From NCBI RefSeq assembly GCF_013364215.1, contig NZ_CP054923.1:6634001-6698000 (forward strand): a stretch of DNA of 64,000 nt, written 5' to 3'. Below are positions 17,412-24,957 of the stretch, one piece after another (position 1 is the first letter of the stretch; each line of letters begins with the position of its first letter). Both the position numbers and the translations under genes were made by a program. Below the pieces are notes generated by a model. It did no database searches and was not told the DNA's origin. It was given only the letters and a program-made list of their open reading frames with translations. This stretch comes from Verrucosispora sp. NA02020 (lineage in GTDB: Bacteria > Actinomycetota > Actinomycetes > Mycobacteriales > Micromonosporaceae).

Positions 17412-18257
17412 TCAGCGCGTCGGCGGGGTATCCAGATAGAAGCGGGGATCGGCCTCGTCGGAGAGGTCCAGGACCGGCGTGATCGGGCTGCCCGCGTCCC
17501 GGGCCGCCGCCGCCCGCGCCACCGCCGCCAGGTCGGCACAGGCGGCCACCTCGGCGAGGGTGACCTGGGTCGGCGGCAGCATCGTCAACTCACCGGCCGC
17601 CGCGCGCTCGCAGGCGTCGCCGGGCCTGATCCACAGGGCGTGGTCGGCCTCGCCGGAGACCTCCCGGGTCCGCTGCCCCTCGGGCAGCAACGCGACGAAG
17701 AAGTACGTGTCGAAGCGGCGCGGCTCGAAGTCCGGGGTCACCCACCGGCTCCACGGCAGCAGCAGATCGGACCGGAGCGTCAGGTCCCGCGCGGCAAGCA
17801 ACTCGGCGAAGCCGGTCCGGCGCTGCTCCAGGTCGACCCGGGCGGCCTCCCAGCCGTCGTCGCTGACGTCGCCGACCACCCGTTCCGCGTCCGGACCGGC
17901 GAGCAGCACCCCGGCCTCCTCGAACACCTCCCGGGCCGCCGCGCAGACCACCGCCTGCGCGGCCTGCGGCGGCACGCCGAGGCGTACGCCCCAGTCGGCC
18001 GGTTCGGGCCCCGCCCAGTCGAGGTGCGCGGTCGAGTCCGAGGGGTCGACCCCGCCGCCGGGGAAGGCGTACATGCCGCCGAAGGCCATCGCCGCGACCC
18101 GGCGGATCAGGTAGACCTCGAAACCCTCGTCGGCGGGACGAAGCAGCAGCACGGTGGCGGCCGTCCGGGGCACCGTGGGAACCCCGCCCGACGCCTGGAA
18201 CCGGCGGGCGTGCTCCACCAGTGCGGGCGGCGCGGGATAACCACGGTCCAGGGTCAT
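17412..18257 (-). CDS. Nudix hydrolase, NUDT19-like
   Basis: 281 residues. The Nudix box is GGGVDPSDS followed after an insertion by AAAREVFEEAGVLL, the REVxEExG core that binds divalent metal. The insertion between the first Gly and the helix, and the surrounding MYAFPGGGV and LLPWSRWVTPDFEPRRFDTYFFVALLP segments, are typical of the NUDT19/acyl-CoA-type branch. It hydrolyses a nucleoside-diphosphate-linked compound, possibly a CoA derivative; the substrate is inferred from the branch only. It starts at ATG 18257, 6 nt after a TAAGCT hexamer. Confidence 0.88.
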   Translation of the reverse strand: MTLDRGYPAPPALVEHARRFQASGGVPTVPRTAATVLLLRPADEGFEVYLIRRVAAMAFGGMYAFPGGGVDPSDSTAHLDWAGPEPADWGVRLGVPPQAAQAVVCAAAREVFEEAGVLLAGPDAERVVGDVSDDGWEAARVDLEQRRTGFAELLAARDLTLRSDLLLPWSRWVTPDFEPRRFDTYFFVALLPEGQRTREVSGEADHALWIRPGDACERAAAGELTMLPPTQVTLAEVAACADLAAVARAAAARDAGSPITPVLDLSDEADPRFYLDTPPTR

Positions 18258-18263
18258 ACGCCG

Positions 18264-18269
18264 AGCTTA
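18264..18269 (-). promoter_or_regulatory. -10 hexamer (TAAGCT) of the Nudix gene, leaderless
   Basis: Read on the minus strand, TAAGCT ends 6 nt before the ATG. The divergent promoter for the oxidoreductase lies 53 nt away. Confidence 0.65.
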
Positions 18270-18321
18270 GAGCGATGTCCCGGCCGGTGGATCAGCGGTG
18301 CCGCCCGGAGGTGATCTTCGG

Positions 18322-18327
18322 TAGCGT
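18322..18327 (+). promoter_or_regulatory. -10 hexamer (TAGCGT) of the oxidoreductase gene, leaderless
   Basis: TAGCGT ends 6 nt before ATG 18334. No Shine-Dalgarno sits in the 6-nt spacer. Confidence 0.65.
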
Positions 18328-18333
18328 CACGCC

Positions 18334-19302
18334 ATGACTCGTTGGGGCATCCTGGCCACCGGCCACATCGCCGCCCGCTTCGCCGAAGACCTCCGCCTGG
18401 TGCCGGGCGCGGAACTGGTCGCGGTCGGCTCACGGACCACCGCCAGCGCCGAGCGCTTCGCCGAGCAGCACGGCGCGACGCGGGCGTACGGCACCTGGGA
18501 CGATCTGGTCGCCGACCCCGAGGTGGACGTGATCTACGTGGCCACCCCGCACGCCGCCCACCACGAGGCGGCCCGCACCTGCCTGGTGGCCGGCAAGCCG
18601 GCACTGGTGGAGAAGCCGTTCACGCTCGACCTGGCCACCAGCACCGAGCTGGTGGAGATCGCGCGCGCGGGCAACGTCTTCCTGATGGAGGCCATGTGGA
18701 TGCGGTGCAACCCGCTCATCCTGCGTGCCTGTGAGCTGATCGCCGAGGGGGCGATCGGCACCGTCACCGGCGTACGGGCCGACTTCGGCGTGGCCGGGCC
18801 GTTCCCGCCCGAGCACCGGATGCGGGCCCGGGCATTGGGTGGGGGTGCCCTGCTCGACCTGGGCGTCTACCCGGTGAGCCTGGCCCACCTGATCCTCGGT
18901 GTGCCGCAGCACCTTCGGTCGTGGGCGAAGCTGGGGCCGGAGGGCACGGACGAGAACACCGGCATCGTGCTCGGGTACGACTCCGGTGCCGTCGCCACGC
19001 TGAGCTGCGGCATGGTCGGAGCGACCGGGCTGACCGCCTCGATCGTCGGCACGACCGGGCGGATCGAGCTGCCCGATCCGTTCTTCCGGCCGGACGGCTT
19101 CACCCTGCACCGGGCGGACGAGCCGGCCGAGACGATCACCGCCGAGCTGGTCGGCAACGGCTACCAGTACGAGGCGATCGAGGTGCAGCGCTGCCTGACC
19201 GAGGGGCTGACCGAGAGCCCGTTGGTGCCGCACTCGGCGACCCTGGAGATCATGACCCTGCTGGACGACGTCCGCGCCCAGATCGGCGTCTCCTACCTCT
19301 GA
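18334..19302 (+). CDS. Gfo/Idh/MocA-family NAD(P)-dependent oxidoreductase
   Basis: 322 residues. The N-terminal Rossmann fold is seen in WGILATGHIAARFAEDL (a GxGxxA variant, ATGHIA), VAVGSRT and DVIYVATPHAAHHEAA. GKPALVEKPFTLD contains the family EKP motif, and the C-terminal half has GGGALLDLGVYPVSLAHLILG. Members oxidise or reduce sugars, inositols and similar alcohols with NAD(P); the substrate cannot be read here. It is monocistronic: its own leaderless promoter upstream and a 16-bp hairpin after it. Confidence 0.9.
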   Translation: MTRWGILATGHIAARFAEDLRLVPGAELVAVGSRTTASAERFAEQHGATRAYGTWDDLVADPEVDVIYVATPHAAHHEAARTCLVAGKPALVEKPFTLDLATSTELVEIARAGNVFLMEAMWMRCNPLILRACELIAEGAIGTVTGVRADFGVAGPFPPEHRMRARALGGGALLDLGVYPVSLAHLILGVPQHLRSWAKLGPEGTDENTGIVLGYDSGAVATLSCGMVGATGLTASIVGTTGRIELPDPFFRPDGFTLHRADEPAETITAELVGNGYQYEAIEVQRCLTEGLTESPLVPHSATLEIMTLLDDVRAQIGVSYL

Positions 19303-19310
19303 GCGATGTT

Positions 19311-19358
19311 AGGAAGGGTCCCCTGCCATACGCGAGGCGTTAGCAGGGGACCCTTCCT
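19311..19358. terminator. 16-bp stem hairpin, possible dispersed repeat
   Basis: AGGAAGGGTCCCCTGC (19311-19326) pairs perfectly with 19343-19358 around a 16-nt loop that itself carries a weak GCG/CGC pairing. It lies between convergent genes and can terminate both. I recall similar sequences as common in Micromonospora genomes, but this cannot be checked here. Confidence 0.8.
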
Positions 19359-19364
19359 TTCATC

Positions 19365-20369
19365 TCAGCTGAACAGGGGGCGGACGATGAAGTACATCAG
19401 CGCGCCGATCGAACCGGCGGCCGGGAATGTCAGGATCCAGGCGCCGACGATGTTGCCGGCCACGCCCCACCGCACGGCGGAGAGCCGCTTGGTCGCCCCG
19501 ACGCCCATGATCGCCGAGGTGATCGTGTGCGTGGTGGAGATGGGCGCGCCGAGCACCAGCGCGTTGAAGTAGAGCACGCCGCTGGCCACGGTCTCGGCCG
19601 CGAAGCCCTCCGGCGGGCGCAGGTCGATGATCTTCCGACCGAGGGTCCGGATGATCCGCCATCCACCGGCGTACGTGCCGGCGGCCAGCACGGCGGCGGA
19701 GGTCCAGAACGCCCACTCCGGGATGTAGGTGGCGTCGTCCTGGTAACCACCGACGAAGAGGGCGAGCACCACGATGCCGATGGTCTTGGCGGCGTCCTGC
19801 ATGCCGTGGCCGACCGACATGGCCGCCGCCGAGGCGGTCTGCGCCCAGCGGAAGCCCCGGTTGAGCTTGCCCGGGTGCCCCTTCCGGAAGATCCACTGCA
19901 CGGCGATCATCGCGATGTAGCCGAGGATGAAACCGACCATCGGCGAGAGGATCATCGGAATGATCACGCTCTCGCCGATGCCCTTCCAGAGCACGGTGCC
20001 CGAGGCCGCGACGGTCGAGCCGACCAGACCACCGATCAGGGCGTGCGAGGAGGACGAGGGAAGTCCGAAGTACCAGGTGATGATGTTCCAGGTGATCGCG
20101 CCGATCACACCGGCGAAGACGATACCGAGGCTGGACACACCGGTGGGCAGGTCCACCAGCCCGCTGCCGACGGTCTTGGCGACCTCGGCGCCGAAGTGCG
20201 CGCCGATGAAGTTGCCGACCGCCGCCATGGCGAGCGCGACCCGGGGTGTGAGCGCCCGGGTGGAGATGCTGGTCGCGATCGCGTTGGCGGCATCGTGGAA
20301 GCCGTTGGTGTAGTCGAACACCAGGGCCACCCCGATCACCGCCAGCACCGCGATGAGCTCGGGACTCAC
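19365..20369 (-). CDS. pit: PiT-family inorganic phosphate transporter
   Basis: 334 residues, about ten membrane helices. The duplicated PiT signature is visible: FDYTNGFHDAANAIATSISTRALTPRVAL near the N-terminus and GAPISTTHTITSAIMGVGATKRLSAVRWGVAGNIVGAW near the C-terminus. It is a low-affinity phosphate (metal-phosphate) cation symporter in the plasma membrane. The GTG start lies 4 nt after the stop of the DUF47 gene, making a two-gene operon. A PHO-box-like repeat lies upstream of that operon. Confidence 0.93.
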   Translation of the reverse strand: MSPELIAVLAVIGVALVFDYTNGFHDAANAIATSISTRALTPRVALAMAAVGNFIGAHFGAEVAKTVGSGLVDLPTGVSSLGIVFAGVIGAITWNIITWYFGLPSSSSHALIGGLVGSTVAASGTVLWKGIGESVIIPMILSPMVGFILGYIAMIAVQWIFRKGHPGKLNRGFRWAQTASAAAMSVGHGMQDAAKTIGIVVLALFVGGYQDDATYIPEWAFWTSAAVLAAGTYAGGWRIIRTLGRKIIDLRPPEGFAAETVASGVLYFNALVLGAPISTTHTITSAIMGVGATKRLSAVRWGVAGNIVGAWILTFPAAGSIGALMYFIVRPLFS

Positions 20370-20373
20370 AGGA

Positions 20374-21000
20374 TCAGGACTCCTTGACCGCGATGGTCTC
20401 GACGGTGTTCGCCACGTGCTCGAAGGCGTCGCAGGCGGCCTCCAGCTCGTCGGCGACCTCCTTCATCTTCAGCACGGTCAAGGCGTCGTACTCGCCGGAG
20501 AAGAGTCGCACCAGCAGCATCCGGTACGCCTGGTCGCCGTCGTTCTCCAGCCGGTTGATCTCGATCCAGTAGTCCTCCAGGTCCTTCATCGACTTCAACC
20601 GGGGCATCGCCTCGGCGGTCAACTTGGCCTGCTGGTCGAGGACGTGCACCAGCTCGTGCATCTCCCGGGGCAGCGAGGGCAGCTTGGTCAGCCCGTAGAG
20701 GTAGAGCAGGTTGCCGACCGCCTCCAGGTGGTCCATCACGTCGTCCAGCAGCGACCCCAACCGGTAGATGTCCTCCCGGTCGAACGGAGTGACGAAGGTC
20801 GAGTTGATCTTCTTGAACAACTCATGTGTGATCTTGTCACTGTCGTGCTCGACCTCGGTGAGCCGCTCACTGACCGACTGCACCTCGACGTCGGGCAGGG
20901 CCAGCTCGTTCAGCAGCGCGGTACCCCGGACCAGGTTCTGCGCAGCCCTGGTGAAGAGCTCGTAGAAGGCGCCCTCGTTGGGGCGAAATGAAAACCTCAC
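20374..21000 (-). CDS. DUF47 (PhoU-like) Pit accessory protein
   Basis: 208 residues, all helical and soluble: FRPNEGAFYELFTRAAQNL, EVEHDSDKITHELFKKINSTFVTPFDREDIYRL and LDDVMDHLEAV. The ExxxD metal-binding repeats are those of the PhoU/DUF47 fold. Genes of this family nearly always precede a pit transporter and are thought to regulate it. The start is GTG 21000. First gene of the operon; 117 nt upstream lies a triple 11-bp repeat resembling a PHO box. Confidence 0.92.
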   Translation of the reverse strand: MRFSFRPNEGAFYELFTRAAQNLVRGTALLNELALPDVEVQSVSERLTEVEHDSDKITHELFKKINSTFVTPFDREDIYRLGSLLDDVMDHLEAVGNLLYLYGLTKLPSLPREMHELVHVLDQQAKLTAEAMPRLKSMKDLEDYWIEINRLENDGDQAYRMLLVRLFSGEYDALTVLKMKEVADELEAACDAFEHVANTVETIAVKES

Positions 21001-21116
21001 AGCACGGACCTCGTCGTGTCGGTGGTAGGGGTGCAGCCGCCGTCCGGCGCCCTGCTGAGGGAATGCTAGGGAACCCCCCGAGCGGACCTTCGGCGGCCCA
21101 CCCCTGGCCAGGTGCC

Positions 21117-21149
21117 ATTCACCGCTCGTTCAACTTCCGTTCACCTTCA
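21117..21149. promoter_or_regulatory. PHO-box-like triple 11-bp direct repeat
   Basis: Three contiguous 11-mers: ATTCACCGCTC (21117-21127), GTTCAACTTCC (21128-21138), GTTCACCTTCA (21139-21149). Streptomyces PhoP binds 11-nt direct repeats with the core GTTCA, so this fits well. It lies upstream of the DUF47-pit operon and partly within the last codons of ppk2, both on the minus strand. PhoP control of phosphate uptake is inferred. Confidence 0.7.
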
Positions 21150-22062
21150 GCAGACCCGTTGTCCTCAGCAATCGCTCCCGTTCCCCCGCGATGTCGAAGT
21201 CCGCGGGCGGATACCCCAGCGGGAGGGTGTCGAACGTCTCACGCAGCAGGTGCGCCACCGCCCAGTCCCGGTACCACTTCCGGTCCGCCGGCACCGCGTA
21301 CCAGGGCGCGGCGTCGCTGCCGGCGCGGCCCAGCAGCTCCGCGTACGCGGACTGGTAGTCGTCCCAGCGGGCGCGGGCGTCGATGTCGGAGGGGTGGTAC
21401 TTCCAGTGCTTCGTCGGATCGTCCAGCCGGGCCAGCAGCCGACGCGCCTGCTCGGTGTGGGAGATGTGCAGGAAGACCTTGACGATCGCCACCCCGTCGT
21501 CGGTCAGCTCCCGCTCGAAGTCGTCGATCTCGGCGTACCGGGGGCGCCAGACGTTCTCCGGTGCGCGTTCCTGCACCCGGGGCACCAGGATGTCCTCGTA
21601 GTGCGAGCGGTTGAACACCCCCAGGTACCCCGCCGGCGGCAGCGCCTGTCGGATTCGCCACAGGAAATGGTGTCGGAGTTCCTCGGCGGTCGGCGGCCCG
21701 AACGCCCGGATGTGCACGCCGAGCGGGTTCATCGCGCCGACCACCCGCTTGACCGTGCCGTCCTTGCCACCGCAGTCCATCGCCTGGAGGACCAGCAGCA
21801 CCCGCCGCCCCGACCCCGGGTCGGCCTTCGCACCCGCGAACAGCATCTCCTGCTGGCGGGCCAGTCCGGCACCGACGTACCTGACCTGCCGACGGGCCCA
21901 CCCCTTGCGATCCGGCCCGGTCACCTCCGGGCCGGGCAACCCGGGCGTCGCGCGCGGATCGATCGCCCCGAGGTCGACCGGCGCTCCGGGTGGCACCCGG
22001 AGCAGGTCGCGTACCGCGCCGCCGATCGGCGCCACCACGTCAGTTCCACCGTCGTCGCCCAT
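21130..22062 (-). CDS. ppk2: Polyphosphate kinase 2 (PPK2) family protein
   Basis: 310 residues. The P-loop-like AMDCGGKDGTVKRV (Walker A at 96-103) is followed by the PPK2 motifs FNRSHYEDILVPRV, the lid-region ERELTDDGVAIVKVFLHISHTEQARRL, KHWKYHPSDIDARARWDDY and APWYAVPADRKWYRDWAV. It transfers phosphate between polyphosphate and nucleotides (NDP or NMP). ATG 22062 is chosen (GATGAT 6 nt upstream, a weak leaderless signal); the frame remains open further up without conserved sequence. Its neighbour is the phosphate transport operon and its last codons overlap the PHO-box-like repeat, suggesting a phosphate-storage cluster. Confidence 0.92.
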   Translation of the reverse strand: MGDDGGTDVVAPIGGAVRDLLRVPPGAPVDLGAIDPRATPGLPGPEVTGPDRKGWARRQVRYVGAGLARQQEMLFAGAKADPGSGRRVLLVLQAMDCGGKDGTVKRVVGAMNPLGVHIRAFGPPTAEELRHHFLWRIRQALPPAGYLGVFNRSHYEDILVPRVQERAPENVWRPRYAEIDDFERELTDDGVAIVKVFLHISHTEQARRLLARLDDPTKHWKYHPSDIDARARWDDYQSAYAELLGRAGSDAAPWYAVPADRKWYRDWAVAHLLRETFDTLPLGYPPADFDIAGERERLLRTTGLLKVNGS

Positions 22063-22120
22063 CGCAGCATCATCGCGCGCCGACGGTGGTGGCGCGCGGC
22101 GACGCCGGAGCCGGTCGGGC

Positions 22121-22627
22121 TCAGACCACCAGAGCCAACCACTTGCGGTACGAGGAGGCGAACGGCTCGGTGCCGTCACCCAGGGCGCCGAGCAGCCACC
22201 GTGCCGCCGCCTCGGCCTCCGCAACCAGGTCGTCGGGGTAGCCGAAGCGGGCCCGGTGCTCGGCGAACTCGTCCTCGTCGCGCAGCTCGACCAGGCCGGT
22301 CTCCCGCCGCCGGACCACGTCCAGGTCCAGGTCGATCAGGTGCACCGTGTCCTCGCCGTCCCAGCGGGCCGGGCTGGTGATGTCGCAGTAGACCTCGCTG
22401 GTGCGCGGGGGCGGGTTGAACATGCCGGTCCACCAGGCGTGATGCGGCACGAGCAGCACGAACGGGATCTGCTCGACCGACGGGCGGCCGTGGTAGACGG
22501 AGCTGGTGCCGGCCGACACGCCGAGCCAGACCCCGAGGTCGTCCTCGGTCAGTCGGCGGGCCGGGTAGTCGCGGTGGGCGCTGCCGTCGTACTTGCGGTA
22601 GATCACGCGGACCACGTCGCTCGGCAT
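22121..22627 (-). CDS. DUF402-domain protein
   Basis: 168 residues. It matches the DUF402/FomD-like barrel: VVRVIYRKYDGSAHRDYPAR, YHGRPSVEQIPFVLLVPHHAWWTGMFN, VYCDITSPARWDGEDTVHLIDLDLDVVRRRET, and an EF-type helix DEDEFAEHRARFGYPDDL. The conserved Asp residues (YCDI, DLDLDV) form the metal-dependent phosphatase site in characterised members such as nucleoside diphosphatases and FomD. The substrate is unknown. ATG 22627 is selected, 7 nt after TAGGGT; an ATG 9 nt upstream lies inside that spacer. Confidence 0.82.
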   Translation of the reverse strand: MPSDVVRVIYRKYDGSAHRDYPARRLTEDDLGVWLGVSAGTSSVYHGRPSVEQIPFVLLVPHHAWWTGMFNPPPRTSEVYCDITSPARWDGEDTVHLIDLDLDVVRRRETGLVELRDEDEFAEHRARFGYPDDLVAEAEAAARWLLGALGDGTEPFASSYRKWLALVV

Positions 22628-22634
22628 GAGTCGC

Positions 22635-22640
22635 ACCCTA
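22635..22640 (-). promoter_or_regulatory. -10 hexamer (TAGGGT) of the DUF402 gene, leaderless
   Basis: On the minus strand TAGGGT ends 7 nt before ATG 22627. Confidence 0.6.
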
Positions 22641-22754
22641 ACCGATTTCGCCCACCCGTCGCCGTCAGGAAGTTACCGGACGACGGGGAGATATGTGCCG
22701 CACCGTGACGCCGCAACACGGCCGATCGGTACGGCCCGCGTCAGCCCCGCCGGG

Positions 22755-22760
22755 TACCGT
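22755..22760 (+). promoter_or_regulatory. -10 hexamer (TACCGT) of the DinG-type helicase gene, leaderless
   Basis: TACCGT ends 6 nt before GTG 22767. Confidence 0.65.
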
Positions 22761-22766
22761 GCCACG

Positions 22767-24923
22767 GTGACTCCGCCCCGCGCCGCCACCGGCTCCGCCC
22801 GCGCCAAGGCCCGCCGCCGAGGTGACCGGCCCGGCGGGGCCGACCTGCTGGCCGCCGCCGTCGGCGCGGTGCCCGGCGGGGCCGCCCGCCCCGGGCAGCA
22901 GCAGATGGCCACGGCGATCGAGGAGTGCGTCGCCTCCGGCGACCACCTGCTGGTGCAGGCCGGCACCGGGACCGGCAAGTCCCTGGCCTACCTGGCGCCC
23001 GCCCTGACCGTCGACGGGCCGGTGGTGGTCTCCACCGCCACCCTGGCGTTGCAGTCCCAACTGGTCGAGCACGACCTGCCGCGACTGGCCGACGCGGTGG
23101 AGCCGGTGCTCGGTCGGCGGCCGACCTTCGCCGTGCTCAAGGGCCGCCACCACTACCTCTGCCTGGCCCGGTTGGAGAACTCCAACGAGGACGAGCCGGA
23201 GGACACCCTCTTCGACGCCCCCACCGAGCGCCCCGGCGGTGGCGCCAAGTGGCTGGGCGAGGCCGGTCGGCTCGGCAAGCAGATCCAGCGCCTGCGGGAC
23301 TGGGCCATGGAGACCGACACCGGTGACCGGGACGAACTCGACCCCGGCGTCGACGACCAGTCCTGGCGGCTGGTCTCCATGCCGGCCCGGGAGTGTGTCG
23401 GCGCGAGCCGCTGCCCGTACGGCGCGGAGTGCTTCGCGGAGGCGTCCCGGGCCCGCGCCCGCGAGGCCGACATCGTGGTGACCAACCACAGCCTGCTCGC
23501 CGTCGACATGCTCGCCGGACGGCACATCGTCCCGCCGCACAAGCTGCTGGTGGTGGACGAGGCGCACGAGCTGGCCGACCGGGTCTCCTCCGCGGCCCAG
23601 GCCGAGCTGACCCCGGAGCTGATCGACCGTTCCGCCCGGCGGGCCCGTCCGTTGCTGCGGCCGGAAACCGCCGAGGCGCTGACCGCGTCCGGTGACGCCC
23701 TCGCGGTCGGGCTGGCCGAGGCACCGGCCGGACGGATCACCGACGGCCTGCCCGACCCGCTGCGGAATGCCTGCACGCTGCTCGACGCGGCGACCCGCGC
23801 GGCGCTGGACGGCATCGGCGACATCAAGGCCGACGACCCCGACCCGGTACGCAAACAGCAGGCGAAGTCCGTGCTGGACGAACTCTCCACCACCGCCCAG
23901 CGGCTGCTGGACGAGGCGGAGCACGACGTGGCGTGGGTGGAGCGCAACGACAACACCGGGCGGCGGGCCCTCGTCGTCGCGCCCCTCTCGGTCGCCGGCA
24001 CGCTCGCCACCCACCTCTACGACGAGCGGACCGTGGTGGCCACCTCGGCGACCCTGGCCCTGGGTGGGCGATTCGACACCGTGGCCCGTGCCCTGGGTCT
24101 GGACGCGCCGCCGCCCACCCCGCCGACGCCGGCCGCCGCCGCGCTCGCCGACACCACCCGTCGACCCCGGACGGCACCGGGTGACGCGGCCCCCACCGAG
24201 ACCGGGTCGGGCGGCGCTCCCGTCGGGTCCGGCGCGGCGACCGACTCCGGCTCCGGCTGGCGGTCGCTGGACGTCGGATCTCCCTTCGACTATCCCCGCC
24301 AGGGCATCCTCTATGTGGCCGCGCACCTGCCCCGGCCCGGTGTCTCCGGGCTACCGGACGCCGCCGGGGAGGAGTTGCTTTCGCTGGTCACCGCGCTCGG
24401 TGGCCGTACGCTCGGGCTGTTCTCCTCCCGGCGGGCCGCGCAGCAGGCGGCGGAGTTGCTGCGGGCACGCACCGACCTGCCGGTGCTGCTCCAGGGCGAG
24501 GAGGCGCTGCCGCTGCTGGTGCGCAGGTTCCGCGAGGAGCGGTCGAGCTGCCTGTTCGGAGTGATGTCGCTGTGGCAGGGGGTGGACGTGCCCGGCGACT
24601 CGTGCCAACTGGTGGTGATCGACCGGTTGCCCTTCCCCCGGCCAGACGAGCCACTGGCCGCCGCGCGGGCGGCGGCGGTGGACGCCCAGGGCGGCTCCGG
24701 CTTCGCCGCCGTCAGCGTCCCCATCGCGGCGGTCCGCCTGGCCCAGGGGGTCGGGCGGCTGATCCGGGCCAACGGTGACCGGGGCGTGGTGGCGGTGCTC
24801 GACTCGCGGCTGGAGACCGCCCGTGGGTACGGGCCGTTCCTGCGCCGGTCGCTGCCGCCGTTCTGGTACACGACCCGCCGTGAGGTGGTCCAGGGCGCGC
24901 TGACCCGGCTCGCCGCCGACTGA
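22767..24923 (+). CDS. DinG-type ATP-dependent DNA helicase (XPD-like, Fe-S)
   Basis: 718 residues, superfamily 2. Walker A is GTGTGKS (66-72). The iron-sulfur insertion has Cys in GRHHYLCLARL, RECVGASRCPYGAECF and neighbours. Walker B is VVDEAHELAD, and the C-terminal helicase domain holds GVMSLWQGVDVPGDSCQLVVIDRLPF and AQGVGRLIRANGDRGVVAVLD. It unwinds DNA 5' to 3' and probably takes part in repair or R-loop/replication-conflict resolution. An unusual low-complexity Ala/Pro/Thr-rich insert of ~60 residues (about residues 448-490) interrupts the second half. GTG 22767 is chosen for its leaderless promoter; the frame is open upstream without homology. Confidence 0.9.
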   Translation: MTPPRAATGSARAKARRRGDRPGGADLLAAAVGAVPGGAARPGQQQMATAIEECVASGDHLLVQAGTGTGKSLAYLAPALTVDGPVVVSTATLALQSQLVEHDLPRLADAVEPVLGRRPTFAVLKGRHHYLCLARLENSNEDEPEDTLFDAPTERPGGGAKWLGEAGRLGKQIQRLRDWAMETDTGDRDELDPGVDDQSWRLVSMPARECVGASRCPYGAECFAEASRARAREADIVVTNHSLLAVDMLAGRHIVPPHKLLVVDEAHELADRVSSAAQAELTPELIDRSARRARPLLRPETAEALTASGDALAVGLAEAPAGRITDGLPDPLRNACTLLDAATRAALDGIGDIKADDPDPVRKQQAKSVLDELSTTAQRLLDEAEHDVAWVERNDNTGRRALVVAPLSVAGTLATHLYDERTVVATSATLALGGRFDTVARALGLDAPPPTPPTPAAAALADTTRRPRTAPGDAAPTETGSGGAPVGSGAATDSGSGWRSLDVGSPFDYPRQGILYVAAHLPRPGVSGLPDAAGEELLSLVTALGGRTLGLFSSRRAAQQAAELLRARTDLPVLLQGEEALPLLVRRFREERSSCLFGVMSLWQGVDVPGDSCQLVVIDRLPFPRPDEPLAAARAAAVDAQGGSGFAAVSVPIAAVRLAQGVGRLIRANGDRGVVAVLDSRLETARGYGPFLRRSLPPFWYTTRREVVQGALTRLAAD

Positions 24924-24948
24924 CCGGGCCGGGCAGGGCCCGGCCCGG
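24924..24948. terminator. Hairpin between convergent genes
   Basis: CCGGGCCGGGC (24924-24934) pairs perfectly with 24938-24948 across a 3-nt loop, directly after the helicase stop codon. Confidence 0.75.
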
Positions 24949-24957
24949 CGCTGCGGG

